The notes below the pieces were generated by a model. That model was not told the DNA's origin and ran no database searches. It worked only from the letters and a program-made list of their open reading frames with translations. This document shows, piece after piece, positions 50,052-61,092 of a stretch of DNA of 64,000 bases (its first letter is position 1; the number at the start of each line of letters is the position of its first letter). Origin of the DNA: Liriodendron chinense (lineage: Eukaryota > Streptophyta > Magnoliopsida > Magnoliales > Magnoliaceae); the NCBI GenBank assembly GCA_003013855.2, contig PVNU02000853.1, forward strand, positions 1,550,001-1,614,000, in the 5' to 3' direction. A program made the translations under genes and the position numbers.

Positions 50052-50123
50052 AGTGGGCCAATAAAACCCACATTGTAGAATTTTGGCTGTGGTCTTCTCA
50101 GCCGAAAAGTGGCCACCACATGC

Positions 50124-50816
50124 CTAAGAATGACAAAAGGAGAGGATACTTTGTTGTTCAGCATCTGGCACACATCTCCTTATGATTTGATCGGGACAAT
50201 ACTTGAACAAGTATGGGTCGTCCCATAAGAATTTCCGCACCTCAGTGAAGAATTTATCCTTGTCTTGCTTTTTCCAATGTGTAAGAATCGTACCTATAGC
50301 AAGATAATTAGCAATGTCCGCATACCATGGCAATTGGAAAACTGCAAAAGGTTGTTCATCAGGGAACAGGTCATTGATTGCGGTCGTTTCAGGGGAATCG
50401 GTGAGAACAAGTCGAGAGAGATGGTCAGCCACACAATTTTCTACTCCTTTCTTATCACGTATCTCTATGTCAAATTCTTGGAGTAGAAGGATCCATCTTA
50501 ACAACCGTGGTTTAGCATCCTTCTTAGAGAGAAGGTACTTAAGCGCGGCATGGTCAGTGAATATGATGATCTTGGATCCAATCAAGTAGGACCTAAACTT
50601 GTCCATGGTAAAAACTACGGCTAAAAGTTCTTTTTCTGTTGTAGTGTAGTTTGCTTGGGCAGAGTTTAAGGTTCTACTTGCATAGTAGATAACACATGGC
50701 TTTTTCTCTTTTCTTTGGCCTAGCAAGGCCCCAATAGTATAGTCGCTTGCATCGCACATAATTTCAAAAGGAAGGCTCCAATCAGGTGGTTGCATTATGG
50801 GAGCACATGTCAACAT
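50124..50816 (-). CDS. pol: Athila RNase H and integrase N-terminal region fragment
   Basis: 230 residues. FEIMCDASDYTIGALLGQ starts the RNase H-like domain. YYASRTLNSAQANYTTTEKELLAVVF and FTDHAALKYLL are its conserved blocks. The C-terminal 70 residues lead to the integrase zinc finger. There is a single RNase H, unlike the Tat element. The stop at 50124 falls where CACGGHFSAEKT-like sequence continues in frame. Confidence 0.88.
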   Translation of the reverse strand: MLTCAPIMQPPDWSLPFEIMCDASDYTIGALLGQRKEKKPCVIYYASRTLNSAQANYTTTEKELLAVVFTMDKFRSYLIGSKIIIFTDHAALKYLLSKKDAKPRLLRWILLLQEFDIEIRDKKGVENCVADHLSRLVLTDSPETTAINDLFPDEQPFAVFQLPWYADIANYLAIGTILTHWKKQDKDKFFTEVRKFLWDDPYLFKYCPDQIIRRCVPDAEQQSILSFCHS

Positions 50817-50855
50817 ACCTTTAAGTGTGGTAAAGGCATGTTGACAATCTTCATT

Positions 50856-51357
50856 TCATTCAAAAGAATTCTCCTTTTGAAGTAGGTTACATAAAGGACG
50901 AGAGAGTGAACTGAAGTCCTTTATGAACCTTCTATAAAATCCTGCGTGTCCCAAAAAGGACCGCACATCTCGTATGCTCTTAGGTGGTGGAAGGTTAGAG
51001 ATAAGATCGATTTTCACTTTGTTCACCTCGATTCCATTTTGTGAAACGATATGACCAAGTACAATTCCCTTTTGAACCATAAAGTGACACTTCTCCCAAT
51101 TTAACACAAGGTTCTTCTCTTCACATCTTTTCAGCACAGATTTCAAGTGCACAAGGCACTCATCAAAGCTACAACCAAATACAGAGAAATCATCCATGAA
51201 GACTTCGAGAATTTTCCCACCATATCAAAAAAGATACTCATCATGCAACGTTAAAAGGTGGCAGGGGCATTACATAGTCCAAACGGCATCCGTCGATAGG
51301 CGAAAGTGCCGAATGGACATGTGAATGTAGTCTTTTCTTCGTCTTCATGGGCTATCT
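50856..51357 (-). pseudogene. Athila reverse transcriptase, palm and thumb region
   Basis: In the shifted frame, LDGSSGYNQI and YRRMPFGLCNAPATF precede a stop near 51260. EVFMDDFSVFG then carries the catalytic box FMDD, the Athila form of YVDD. 51197-50856 continues with LGHIVSQNGIEVNKVKI and FLGHAGFYRRFIKDFS. Another stop follows at 50856. Key residues remain but stops and a frameshift inactivate it. Confidence 0.85.
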
Positions 51358-52755
51358 CTATTTGGTTGTACCCCGAAGAGCCGTCAAGGAAGCAAAATGG
51401 GAATGACCCGCCAACCGTTCTAAAATTTGATCAACAAACGGTAGGGGGAAGTGGTCTTTCCTTGTGATAGTGTTTAGCTTCCTGTAGTCAATGCACATTC
51501 TCCAACTGGTAGTGACTCTGGTTGGTACGAGTTCATTACTGGCATTGGCTACGATGGTTATTCCGGATTTCTTAGGCACCACTTGAGTTGGACTCACCCA
51601 TTGACTATCGAATATTGGGTAGATAATACCTACATCCAATAGTTTTACCACTTTGGCTTTAACCACATCCTTCATGTTTGGATTGAGTCGTCTTTGTGGT
51701 TGCCTAGATGTCTTCACATTCTCCTCAAGGTGTATGTGATGAGTACAAATCAATGGGTCTATGCCTTTGAGATCCGCAATCGACCACCCAATGACACTCT
51801 TGTGCTCTAATAGAGTGGTCATTAGCCTACTCTCTTGTTCCCCATCCAAGTGGGAAGAAATCACCACCGGATATGTCTCATCTCGACCCAAATAGACATA
51901 TTTCAGCTCACTTGGTAATGGTTTTAGGTCGAGTGCTGGTGCCTTGATAGTGGATGGGGGGGCTTTGTTCTCGTTTATGAGTAAAGGCTCAAATAAGGCC
52001 CTCCATCTTTTGTTATCAAGTACCGGCATCACATCTAACATGGCATCCATCTCTCGTATTGTATTATCATTTATCTCATGAGAGTGGGCCACACATGCCT
52101 CCAAAGGGGCGGAATATAATGACAAGGGGAGTGTATCTTCCACGAATGATTCAATCATATTTATCTCGTGGATCTCATCATCAACCTCCCATGGTTGCTT
52201 GCATAAATCAAATATATTCAGCTGAAGTGTCATATTTCCAAAGGACATTTGTACCAGCCCGTTTCTACAATTGATAATCGCATTGGAAGTAGCTAGAAAA
52301 GGGCGGCCAAGTATGACAGGAATTTGAGCACCGGTACCTATCACGGGATGTGTATCCAAGACAATAAAGTCTACTGGGTAGTAGAATTTATCAACTTGGA
52401 CTAAAACATCCTCAATCATTCCTCTCGATATACGAATGGATCTATCAGGAAGTTGGAGTGTGGTTTTGGTCGGTTTCAATTCACCAAACCCAAGTTGTTC
52501 GTAAACCGAGTATGGAATGAGGTTCACACTTGCCCCCAAGTCGAGTAAGGTTTGTTTAATCCAGTAGTCTCCTATGATGCATGAGATGGTTGGACTACCC
52601 AGATCCTTATATTTTTGAGGCACCTCTTGTTTAATGATATCGCTCAAATTCTCAGTCAAAAGTACTTTATTGTGAACATTGTGTTTCCTTTTGACCGTAC
52701 ACAATTCCTTTAGAAATTTGGCATAAGATGGTATTTGTTTTATGGCATCCAACAA
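51358..52755 (-). CDS. pol: Athila protease and RT N-terminal part
   Basis: 465 residues. The protease has DLGASVNLIPYSVYEQLGFG (Asp72) and VILGRPFLAT. RT begins at about residue 345 (QPQRRLNPNMKDVVKAKVVKLL) and includes VVPKKSGITIV and WRMCIDYRKLN. It ends after LAGHSHF, where a one-base change shifts the frame near 51390, before motif A of RT. Confidence 0.88.
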   Translation of the reverse strand: MLDAIKQIPSYAKFLKELCTVKRKHNVHNKVLLTENLSDIIKQEVPQKYKDLGSPTISCIIGDYWIKQTLLDLGASVNLIPYSVYEQLGFGELKPTKTTLQLPDRSIRISRGMIEDVLVQVDKFYYPVDFIVLDTHPVIGTGAQIPVILGRPFLATSNAIINCRNGLVQMSFGNMTLQLNIFDLCKQPWEVDDEIHEINMIESFVEDTLPLSLYSAPLEACVAHSHEINDNTIREMDAMLDVMPVLDNKRWRALFEPLLINENKAPPSTIKAPALDLKPLPSELKYVYLGRDETYPVVISSHLDGEQESRLMTTLLEHKSVIGWSIADLKGIDPLICTHHIHLEENVKTSRQPQRRLNPNMKDVVKAKVVKLLDVGIIYPIFDSQWVSPTQVVPKKSGITIVANASNELVPTRVTTSWRMCIDYRKLNTITRKDHFPLPFVDQILERLAGHSHFASLTALRGTTK

Positions 52756-52773
52756 CGGGATGTTGATCTTAAC

Positions 52774-52986
52774 CTATTTATAAATCTCTAAAATTTCTAG
52801 GTTTTTGTCTAAAGGTTTGGGTGAAATCAACCTTTGGGGAAACGGGGCAACCGGCTTGTATTGCCTTTCCGGTTCTTTCTCTTGTGGAGTGTTGTTTGAG
52901 CTATCATCCTCTTTGGAATTTTTCGGATCCTTAGGCTTTGGGGCCTTCAACGGATTAGATTTATCAACTATTTTTCCACTTCTCAA
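52774..52986 (-). pseudogene. Gag-protease linker fragment (Athila)
   Basis: 70 residues in the same frame as the pieces on both sides (MRSGKIVDKSNPLK and PVAPFPQRLISPKPLDK). It corresponds to LRSGKIIEKSD and PVAPFPQHLILAKPQDK in the first element. Flanked by in-frame stops at 53038 and 52774. Confidence 0.8.
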
Positions 52987-53037
52987 AGTGGTGATAGCTT
53001 GAACATGCTCCGTATGTTGGGAGGATGAGCCTGCGTC

Positions 53038-54303
53038 TTATATCTCAAATTGGGTTCTTGGGTTAGGAAGAGGTTGGGCAGAAAGTGTGCCTTTCTCCCT
53101 AACACTGAGGTGAGATTCAACTCTAGCCATTGAGGTTTTCAATTCATTGATGGCTTGAGTTGAATTTTGAATGAATTTCAATTGTTCTTGCATGAACCCA
53201 TCTATTTTCAGAGAATTAGTCTTGTTGTACTCAGCTTGAATGGATACAAATGCACCCAACATCTCCTCTAGCGTAACTTTTAGAGTAATGACTAGAGATG
53301 GACCTAGTATAGGTTGAGCTGAAGGGATATTGTTTGCATTCGCAGTGGGTCCATTCCTCCAACTGAAGTTGGGATGGTTCTTCCAACTAGCATTAAACGT
53401 GTTTAAGTTTGGAGCACCAAATTGCCATTGATAACTGTTTATGGCATTTGATTGTTCTTGTAAGATGTCTTGAACCGCTGAGATTGTGGGACAATCTTGT
53501 GTTATATGTTGATTTCCGGCATAAATTCCACAAACAGTTTCAACGTCATTAGAGTTGATCGTCTCTCCTTTCTTTAATTTCATGGCCTTGACTTTTCTTG
53601 TGAGGCTAGCCACACGTGCACTTATACTACCCTCTTCTGATAGGACATAAATTCCTCCTTTCTCCCTTTGTTGGCTAGTCTTGGAATTTGCTGGTTTAGA
53701 TGTATCCCAAGACTGTGCATTCTCAGCCACTTCCTCGAAATAGTCCCATGCTTCATCGGCTTCCTTATTCATGAACTCCCCATTACACATCATCTCTACA
53801 AATTGGCTCATGGGTGAAGTCAGTTCGTCATAGAAAAAGCTTATAACCCGCCAAATTTCATAGCCATGATGTGGGCATGCATTTAATAAGTCCTTAAACC
53901 TCTCCCAACATTGGAAGAAGGTCTCATCTTCCTTTTGGGCAAAGTTCATAATAAGGCGCCTCAACATGTTCGTTTTGTGAGTAGGGAATAATTTTTTTAT
54001 GAATTCCCTATGCATATCAGTCCATGCACCAATTGATCTTGGCCTTAATGCATGTAGCCAACTTTTAGCTTTATCTTTAAGGGTAAAAGGAAATAATTTA
54101 AGCCTAGCCACATTATTAGTTACATTTGCAAAGTGCATGGTGATTATTACCTCATCAAATTCCTTAAGGTGTTGATAGGCACTTTCACTGTCTAATCCAT
54201 GGAATCTCGGGAGGAGTTGGATTACTTCCGGTTTCAAATCCACATTCCCTGCATTTTGTGGAAAAACTATGCATAAGGGAGTGCTCGCTCTTGCTGGTTG
54301 CAA
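53038..54303 (-). CDS. gag: Athila gag, main part
   Basis: 421 residues. The core has IQLLPRFHGLDSESAYQHL, KLFPFTLKDKAKSWLHAL and ETFFQCWERFKDLLNACP. The zinc knuckle reads CGIYAGNQHITQDC: the second cysteine is tyrosine, so metal binding is lost, whereas the first element keeps all four ligands. Ends at a stop at 53038. Confidence 0.9.
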   Translation of the reverse strand: MQPARASTPLCIVFPQNAGNVDLKPEVIQLLPRFHGLDSESAYQHLKEFDEVIITMHFANVTNNVARLKLFPFTLKDKAKSWLHALRPRSIGAWTDMHREFIKKLFPTHKTNMLRRLIMNFAQKEDETFFQCWERFKDLLNACPHHGYEIWRVISFFYDELTSPMSQFVEMMCNGEFMNKEADEAWDYFEEVAENAQSWDTSKPANSKTSQQREKGGIYVLSEEGSISARVASLTRKVKAMKLKKGETINSNDVETVCGIYAGNQHITQDCPTISAVQDILQEQSNAINSYQWQFGAPNLNTFNASWKNHPNFSWRNGPTANANNIPSAQPILGPSLVITLKVTLEEMLGAFVSIQAEYNKTNSLKIDGFMQEQLKFIQNSTQAINELKTSMARVESHLSVREKGTLSAQPLPNPRTQFEI

Positions 54304-54324
54304 GTAATCACGTAATGTTCTTGG

Positions 54325-54537
54325 TCAGGGAACATTCTTAACCACATTCTCTCCCGTTTCGGTTTGGTTTTGGCCCAGATTAGGATTGGCCATCGGATTA
54401 GGTTGATTTACAGCCATATTTTTAGACAAAATTGAAGAGGTTAGATGTCTCCTATCATGTGGTTCTCTGTCAATTCCTTCAACTATTCCCCCTTCACTAA
54501 TGAGTCGGTTATTGGAATCCTGAGCCCAATGTGGCAT
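54325..54537 (-). pseudogene. Athila gag N-terminal fragment
   Basis: 70 residues starting MPHWAQDSNNRL, the same start as in the first element, ending in an in-frame stop (TGA at 54325) before the core. Confidence 0.85.
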
Positions 54538-55107
54538 GCAAAACCTAAAAGAATGAAATAAAAATGAAAGAAGAATTCTTCCTTCCTTTCTTTACTCTTC
54601 TCTAAGACTGAAGCACAAGGTGTCTTGCAATGGCTAAGCCAGAAGCAAGGATAGAGACCGATTTCTCCTGGTCAATAGGGGTTCAGAGAACTCCCCACCC
54701 ACTCTTTGAATCCTTTTGAGAAAAGTGCAGAAAAAGAAAAAAGAGGAGTAGAGGTGAGAAGAGAAATCTATGAGCACAAGGTGATCCAAGACGGCAGAGC
54801 CGACCAATAGGAATCCAGGTGGCATTAGGCCTACCTATCAGAGATCCAAAAAGGAGCCTCCACCCACGCTACAAGAGATGAATATGATAGGAATGAATAG
54901 GAGAAGAAGAAGAGTAAGGTTTTAGAAAGATAGAACCTGTTTTGGGGCACTTGAGATCCTCATATCTTCTTCAGCTTCTTAGAAATCCCAGCAAAAGAAA
55001 AATCAAACAAAACAAACTAAGTTAGTTCTAGAATCCTAAAAATCCTAAATAGATACTATTTTCAGAAATTTTGTGAAAACCGTCAAAATCCCCGACAACG
55101 GCGCCAA
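54538..55107 (-). other. 5' leader and PBS of the second Athila-type element
   Basis: Non-coding leader homologous to 34329-34930. PBS at 55089-55107 reads TTGGCGCCGTTGTCGGGGA on the - strand (one change from the usual PBS). Confidence 0.75.
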
Positions 55108-55112
55108 AAACT

Positions 55113-56494
55113 TGTTCGCTTCCCCAAGTGTAGGGTTGCGATGTAGTAATAATCTCAGTAAGACCGAGGTCGATCCACAGGGACTTATATAGGAATTCAC
55201 AAACACTTTCAATAGCTTCTATTGAAAAGCTAACAACCAAATTTGAGAAGATTGATGTAAATAGCAATTTTGAACTTAAACTGAAGTAATCAATTAATAA
55301 AAGGCACTAGGGGTTCAAGGATCCACTTGTAGCAATCCTTGATGCTCAATTCATTGTGGTTTCTCACTTTCTTAACTAGAATCGAAATTAAGATCTATCT
55401 AGCCGGATGATAGATCAGTTAAACCAACAATCTGCCATATATAAGATCCATGATCCATGTGTATGATTCTCTCAATGCAAGCTAGGACGAGTATAATCAA
55501 TTGCATAGGTCAGTCCCAATTCCAATAGGCTAAGATCACAATCATAAACATCATTAAATCCTGTCACAAGACAAAAATAGATTATGATTTGAACTTATTC
55601 AAATCATATACACAGTCCCATATATTACAGAATTCCATAAAAGTAGAACTTTAGTAGGAAGTTCCCACATGAAGATCATAGTACTAGAGCGTACACCAAT
55701 TCCTCAGATCATACAGGTCTAGACTAACACAAAACAATTAAGAACTCAAGTACTTCTTCCAAACATTCATGAGTTCATAAGACTAAGAAAAACTACTTAG
55801 AACTTGAATTAAACTTCAAACCATTGTTTATAAACATGAAATCCAATCTTAAAACCAACTTTAAACGAATTGAAACATCTTAGATTCACTACAAGCTTCA
55901 CCTCTTAGCCCTAGCTAAGAGGTTTAGTCGTTCATGATCCAAGGAAACATGAAACAACTAAGAAAAACATAAAAATAGCAACAAACTAGAAGGAGTTGTG
56001 GAACTCCGAAATCCACTTCTGCCGCCTCCTACCTTGCTCCAACCCTTCTAAGATACCCTAGGAATGATCCCTAGGTGTCCTTTTATAGTGGGGAGGTTCC
56101 ACAACATCAGAATCTTCTAGAAATTGCGTAAGAGTACGTAGTGCGCAGAGAAATTCGGGACTTGTAGAACACGCTTCATTATGCAAACGACCGGTCTAAG
56201 CTATTGGACGACCGGTCGCACAACCGGTCTCAAAAACGTAAAAAAATGTCCAGAGAGTTTTGGAATATTTCAACCCAGAAAATTTATTCAAGGACCGGTT
56301 GAACGACTGGTCTGAGCAGTGGACGACCAGTCGCACGACCGGTCGTGGATAGTCCAGTGAGTTGTGGCCTTGTGGCCCCTTCTGTTGAGTGATTGGACCG
56401 GTCGTGCGACCGGTCCTGGGCTATGGACAACCGGTCGGACGACCGGTCGTGGGCCTCTTCTTCTGCTTTCTTTCTTCTTTTCTCTGACTTCTTT
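55113..56494 (-). repeat. 5' LTR of the second Athila-type element, left part
   Basis: Homologous to 46360-47700. TATA on the - strand at about 56080-56090. GACCGGTC cluster at 56180-56455. Interrupted at 56494 by a solo LTR; it resumes at 57928-58118. Confidence 0.88.
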
Positions 56495-57922
56495 TGTTCG
56501 CTCGCCTCAAGTGTAAGGCTGCGATGTAGTAATAAATCTCGGTAAGACCGAGGTCGATCCACAGGGAAATAAAAACACTTTTCAAACTACTCCAGCAACT
56601 CAATTTTGCAAGAAAATCAGATTTAATTGGGTAATTAACTAAAACAGTAACTTAATGGGAATTCAGTGATTTAAAGTACTAAGGCATTCAAGGATCCACT
56701 TGTAGCAATCCCATGTCAATTCAATCAATCCAAGTAGAGAACACAACTAGATTTGAAGTCCTATCTCTCATCTAGTTGGAAAATAAAGCATTCACACACA
56801 TTCAATCCAAATCAAGTAGAACTTCCAAGTTCTAGTCCCATTCAATCAATGTAGAATTCAAAACCATAGCCTTCGGAGTAACAGCCATGCCTATGGACTA
56901 TGGCCTGCTTAAGGATTACTATAATTCGAATCTAAACAAGCATCATATGATAATCTCAGAGAATTGCAAGGAATTCATGTCCGGAGCACATGAACTCTCA
57001 TAAAACATCTCAAACTAACACTTTAAGAACTAGAATATGAAAAATACAAACTTGAATTGAAAATTACTTGAATTAACTTGAATCAAACATGAAATTAGCT
57101 ACAAGCTTCACCTCTCAGCCTTAGCTGAGAGATTCTAGCCGAGCATTGTCATACCACAACTAGAACTCAAATAAGAAAGCATAAAAACTAGAAAAACTGG
57201 AAATTGGAGGGTTGCTGACGCTCCACGACGACTTCCATCCGTTCCCACGACCTTCCTTGGCTTCTATGATGACCTAGGAAGAGCCCCTTGGTGTCCTTTT
57301 ATAGTGTGAAAGCCTCTTGCGTCGGAAACATCTAGAAATTGCGCAAGGTTACGCACTGTGCAGAAAATCTCGGAGCTTCACGGAGAAGTTTTATTACGCA
57401 GACAACCGGTCGCACGACCGGTCTGAGCTCCCTGATGACCGGTCGTACGACCGGTCGCAAATCGTAAAAACAGTCCAGAGAGTTTCGCCGAAATTCTGAT
57501 TTAAAATTTTTATTCAAGGACCGGTCGCACGACCGGTTTGGACATCGGACGACCGGTCGCACGATCGATCGTAAATGGTCCAGTGACCTTCTCTAAAAAA
57601 CTTCCTTCTGTGCAAAAATCGGACCGGTCGGACGACCGGTCCTGGCGATGGACGACCGGTCGCACGACCGGTCTTGGCCTCTGTTTCTGCTTTTCTCCTT
57701 TTGCTTCTTTCTTCCTTTCTTCTCCTCTCTTTCTACTTTCTTTGGTCCTTCTTTCTTCTTCATCCAATGGCTTCAAATGGCCCTTTTTAGTCTCCAATTT
57801 GGTGAAGTCCGCTCTCATTCCTAAAATCACAAAACATGCGTTAGATAGGCCTTTTAAGCATGAAAACCGTGCATATAATGTGATGTACTGGGCAATGCAA
57901 TGTATAAATTGGAGGTTCAACA
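56495..57922 (-). mobile_element. Solo LTR (Athila-type) nested in the 5' LTR
   Basis: 1428 bp, TGTTCGCTCG...GGTTCAACA, flanked by TCTTT at 56490-56494 and 57923-57927. Comparison with the intact LTR at 47690 shows the uninterrupted site. Same family as the + strand LTR at 41025-42427. GACCGGTC cluster at 57400-57680, one of the least decayed in the window. Confidence 0.9.
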
Positions 57923-57927
57923 TCTTT

Positions 57928-58118
57928 CTTTCATCCTTTGACGCTTAGCCCTTTGATCTTCTATGCTTGTAAATGGCTTCTTTAAGTCTCCAATTGATGC
58001 ATCCTCTCTCTCATCCTGCAATCACAAATTCATGCATTAGATTAGTCTATAAATCGTGAAAACCTTGCGTAATGAGTGATGAATTGGGGTTAGAATATGC
58101 ACAATTAAGAGCTCAACA
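57928..58118 (-). repeat. 5' LTR of the second Athila-type element, right part
   Basis: Continues the LTR after the nested solo LTR and ends GAGCTCAACA, followed by the TSD GCTAT (58119-58123). Confidence 0.88.
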
Positions 58119-58123
58119 GCTAT

Positions 58124-58374
58124 GGATGACCGGTCTTCAGTGTAACTTTTTGCACTTCCTTCTTCTCTCCTTTGCTTTCTTTCTTCCACCCTTTGGCGCT
58201 TGGTCTTTTGATCTTCAATGCTTGTAAAAAGCGTCGCTAAGCCTTCAATTGATGAATTCTCTCTCTCATTCCTACACCCACAAAACCATGCATTAGTTGG
58301 GTCTTTAATCATGTATTTCAAGCATAGTTAGTGATGAAATGGGGTTAGAATATACACATTTAAGAGCTTAACAA
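58124..58374 (-). repeat. Solo LTR, right part (split by the second Athila-type element)
   Basis: Continues the LTR that starts at 45105: GGATGACCGGTC..., the CT-rich segment, then ...TTTAAGAGCTTAACA. Followed by ACAAA, a one-base variant of ATAAA at 45100-45104. Confidence 0.72.
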
Positions 58375-58379
58375 CAAAC

Positions 58380-58867
58380 GGGCGCTTATCAGACCTGATA
58401 TTTAGCCATTCACGGGCATCAGGAATAGCCAATCTAGTCCATTGAACTTGAACTTCTTGAAGAAGTATAGCTCGACACAGCTTCTCCCAATGATCCAGTC
58501 GTTCGAAATATCGATTATTAATGATGCCGAAGTTGAATTAAAGATATACATGAAGCAGATTAATAAAATCAAATGCATAATTCGTCTGATGCACTGAACA
58601 TCTAGTATAAGTGTAATGCTCTCTTGAGCATGCATCAAGTATATTTACTTTATATTGTATTCATTTACATCAATTGCATGAATTTCATTCATCCTAGATC
58701 GAGATATGAAATTAAATCAAAGGGATTATGGTTACCATCGAAAACCATAATCAAAGAGTTTTAAAACATCTGAAATACTTCATTGTTAAGACCAATTGAT
58801 GTGTGTCCTATCTAAAGTAGGAACTGTCAGTTGAGTAGCTAAGGTAATAGCGGCGCGTCTTCCTGTA
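58380..58867. other. No recognisable gene
   Basis: AT-rich sequence between the LTR and a minisatellite; no supportable frame. Confidence 0.4.
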
Positions 58868-59680
58868 GTCACTCGTCCCAAACTGCGACGGTCAATGATA
58901 TAGTGTTGTACCACCCGATAACCATGGAGTGTCTTCCAGCAAGTCACTCGTCCCAAACTAAGACGGTCGATGGTACTGGTTGCACTAAGAAACCATGGAG
59001 TGTCTTCCAGCAAGTCACCCGTCCCAAACTGAGACGGTCAATGGCACTAGTTGCACTCAGAAACCATGGAGTGTCTTCCAGCAAGTCACCTATCCCAAAC
59101 TGAGACGGTCAATGGCACTGGTTGCACTAAGAGACCATGGAGTGTCTTCCAGCAAGTCACCTGTCCTAAACTGAGACGGTCAATGGCACTGGTTGCACTA
59201 AGAAACCATGGAGTGTCTTCCAGTAGGTCACCTGTCTCAAACTGAGATGGTCAATGGCACTGGTTGCACTAAGAAACCATGAAGTGTCTTCAGCAGGTCA
59301 CCCGTCCCAAAATGAGACAGTCAATGGCACTGGTTGCACTAAGAAACCATGGAGTATCTTCTAACAGGTCACCCGTCCCAAACTGAGACGGTCAATGGCA
59401 CTGGTTGCACTAAGAAACCATGGAGTGTTTTCCAGCAAGTCACCCGTCCCAAACTAAGACGGTCAATGGCACTAGTTGCACTAAGAAACCATGAAGTGTC
59501 TTTCAGCAGGTCACCCGTACCAAACTGAGACGGTCAATGACACTGGTTGCGCTAAGAAACCATGGAGTGTCTTCCAGCAAGTCACCCATCCCAAACTGAG
59601 ACGGTCAATGGCACTGGTCGCACTAAATGGAAACTGTGGAGTGTATTCTTGAAAGTCATTCCATCCACAGAGATGCCCGA
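58868..59680. repeat. Minisatellite, about 11 units of about 72 bp
   Basis: Units share AACCATGGAGTGTCTTCCAG, CAAGTCACCCGTCCCAAACT and GAGACGGTCAATGGCACTGG in order. Each unit contains a self-complementary pair (CCGTCCC and GAGACGG, one mismatch). Frames through the array are open for a few units because 72 is a multiple of three; I do not regard them as genes. Confidence 0.88.
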
Positions 59681-61092
59681 TGACATTATGATACATGACT
59701 CGGTAAAAAATATTGGTTGCTACTCAACTAGGAACGCCCGAAAGAGCATGGGACTAACATCTAACTGGTCTTAGCAATGGCTTGGTTCATGAGAGATCCA
59801 AACTTGGTCTTTACGACCGTAAATTCAAGACTATAATCCCTGATGATTTAAATTACTTGTTCGATCTATCCAGGCTTTATCCATAATATTCTATCTATTG
59901 TACAAATACAATTCATAGTGGAATCTAGCCGCTTTGTGTCGTGGTTTTTTCCCGCAAGGGTTTCCATGTAAAAATCTTTGTGTTGTTTATGTTGTGCTTT
60001 ATTTACATTTACGCTCTTTTAATGCTTTATTTAACTTATTTATGATGCATGCATGCACTTACTTTTGCCTTTTAATCAAGGGTGATCATCCATTGATTTA
60101 TTTAAAGGTTCGTGACCAGTTCACAGCCTAGAATGTAAAAGATCTCGGAATCTCTGGAATAAAATTCACCTTGCGATACTTTCTCATGTATACTTTGTGA
60201 TTGCTTGTGATTGTCTACGAATGCTTCTATACTCAGAACCCCAGAATAATGAAACACAGGAAAAACTGTTGATGAGCATTTTTCTAGTTTTAACAAACTG
60301 GAAGCTTTGCTGGCGATCGAACATACCAGAATCTCTGGTTTTCTCTGAGTAAAGAAACATTCCAAGATAAATCAATCACAAACACAGACGTATATGTGAG
60401 AAAGGTTACCGTTAGGAGAAATGTTCGGCGCCTTCACGAGCGCCAAACTAGCGACTCTTAACGGGACCGTTCTTCCCTTTATCTTCAAGGTAAAAGAATT
60501 TTAAAATTTCGCATAGAATGCATATGATTCGTACTTGTATATTTCTGTCGATCGTTGAGCAATATCATGATTGGTAAGGTCGCATCCTCTCTCCTTTTCA
60601 AGGGCGCGGGGTATTCTAATGCGTGTATGACCGAGCAGAGAGAGAGAGAGAAGAACCAACCGTCAAAATTACACAAATGGCATCCACTATGATCTTCCTA
60701 GCTTCTGGAGGGTTTTACTTCCCTCACCTCGCGACAACAGAAGCAGTGATTCCTGAAGTCGATTGACAAGTTGTCTAGAAACGTCGATCACCAAAGAAGG
60801 CTGAAGACAGGCAAGTGACTCCAGTTAGAGCAAAGACAGTAAAGACATAGAGTAGTATGAGAAAGCAGTGGAAGCCAGCATGCAAGAATGAAGCTCGTAA
60901 TGTCAACAAAGTCACTGTAGCATCCAGGCCAGAATTCTCCTTCGTCATTATCGACTTCCCAGTAATGCCGAGAACAACACTACCAGTCAAGATACTGAGT
61001 CAACTATCCAAGACTTGACCAAGAAAATGATAAAGACATGCTCTACTAAAATCACCATGACTAGGGCAAGGCCACAGTGAGTACAGATCGCA
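59681..61092. other. Degraded repeat DNA, possible LTR fragment
   Basis: Around 59925-59990, GTCGTGGTTTTTTCCCGCAAGGG followed by TTTCCATGTAAAAATCTTTGTG resembles the end of Copia-type LTRs. No LTR borders can be fixed and no gene is supported. Confidence 0.35.

Larger units (their letters stand above)
46360..58118 (-). mobile_element. Athila-type Gypsy element with gag-PR-RT-RH-INT, decayed
   Basis: LTRs 46360-47900 and 55113-58118 (the latter interrupted by a solo LTR), TSD GCTAT, PBS 55089-55107 and a G-rich PPT. Coding parts on the - strand: 54537 down to 51358 in one frame, a frameshift in RT near 51390, then 51350 down to 49512 in another frame, a second shift, and integrase C-terminus to about 49077. 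Many stops interrupt it. No env-like frame is seen in the 1.2-kb 3' region. It inserted into an older LTR of a related family. Confidence 0.9.

Noticed and set aside
58868..59680. Possible CRISPR-like array
   Set aside because: There are no unique spacers between constant repeats; the whole unit is repeated, and the DNA is eukaryotic.
58903..59774. Overlapping frames in the 72-bp array (MECLPASH type)
   Set aside because: Open only because 72 is a multiple of three; interrupted every few units and without known similarity.
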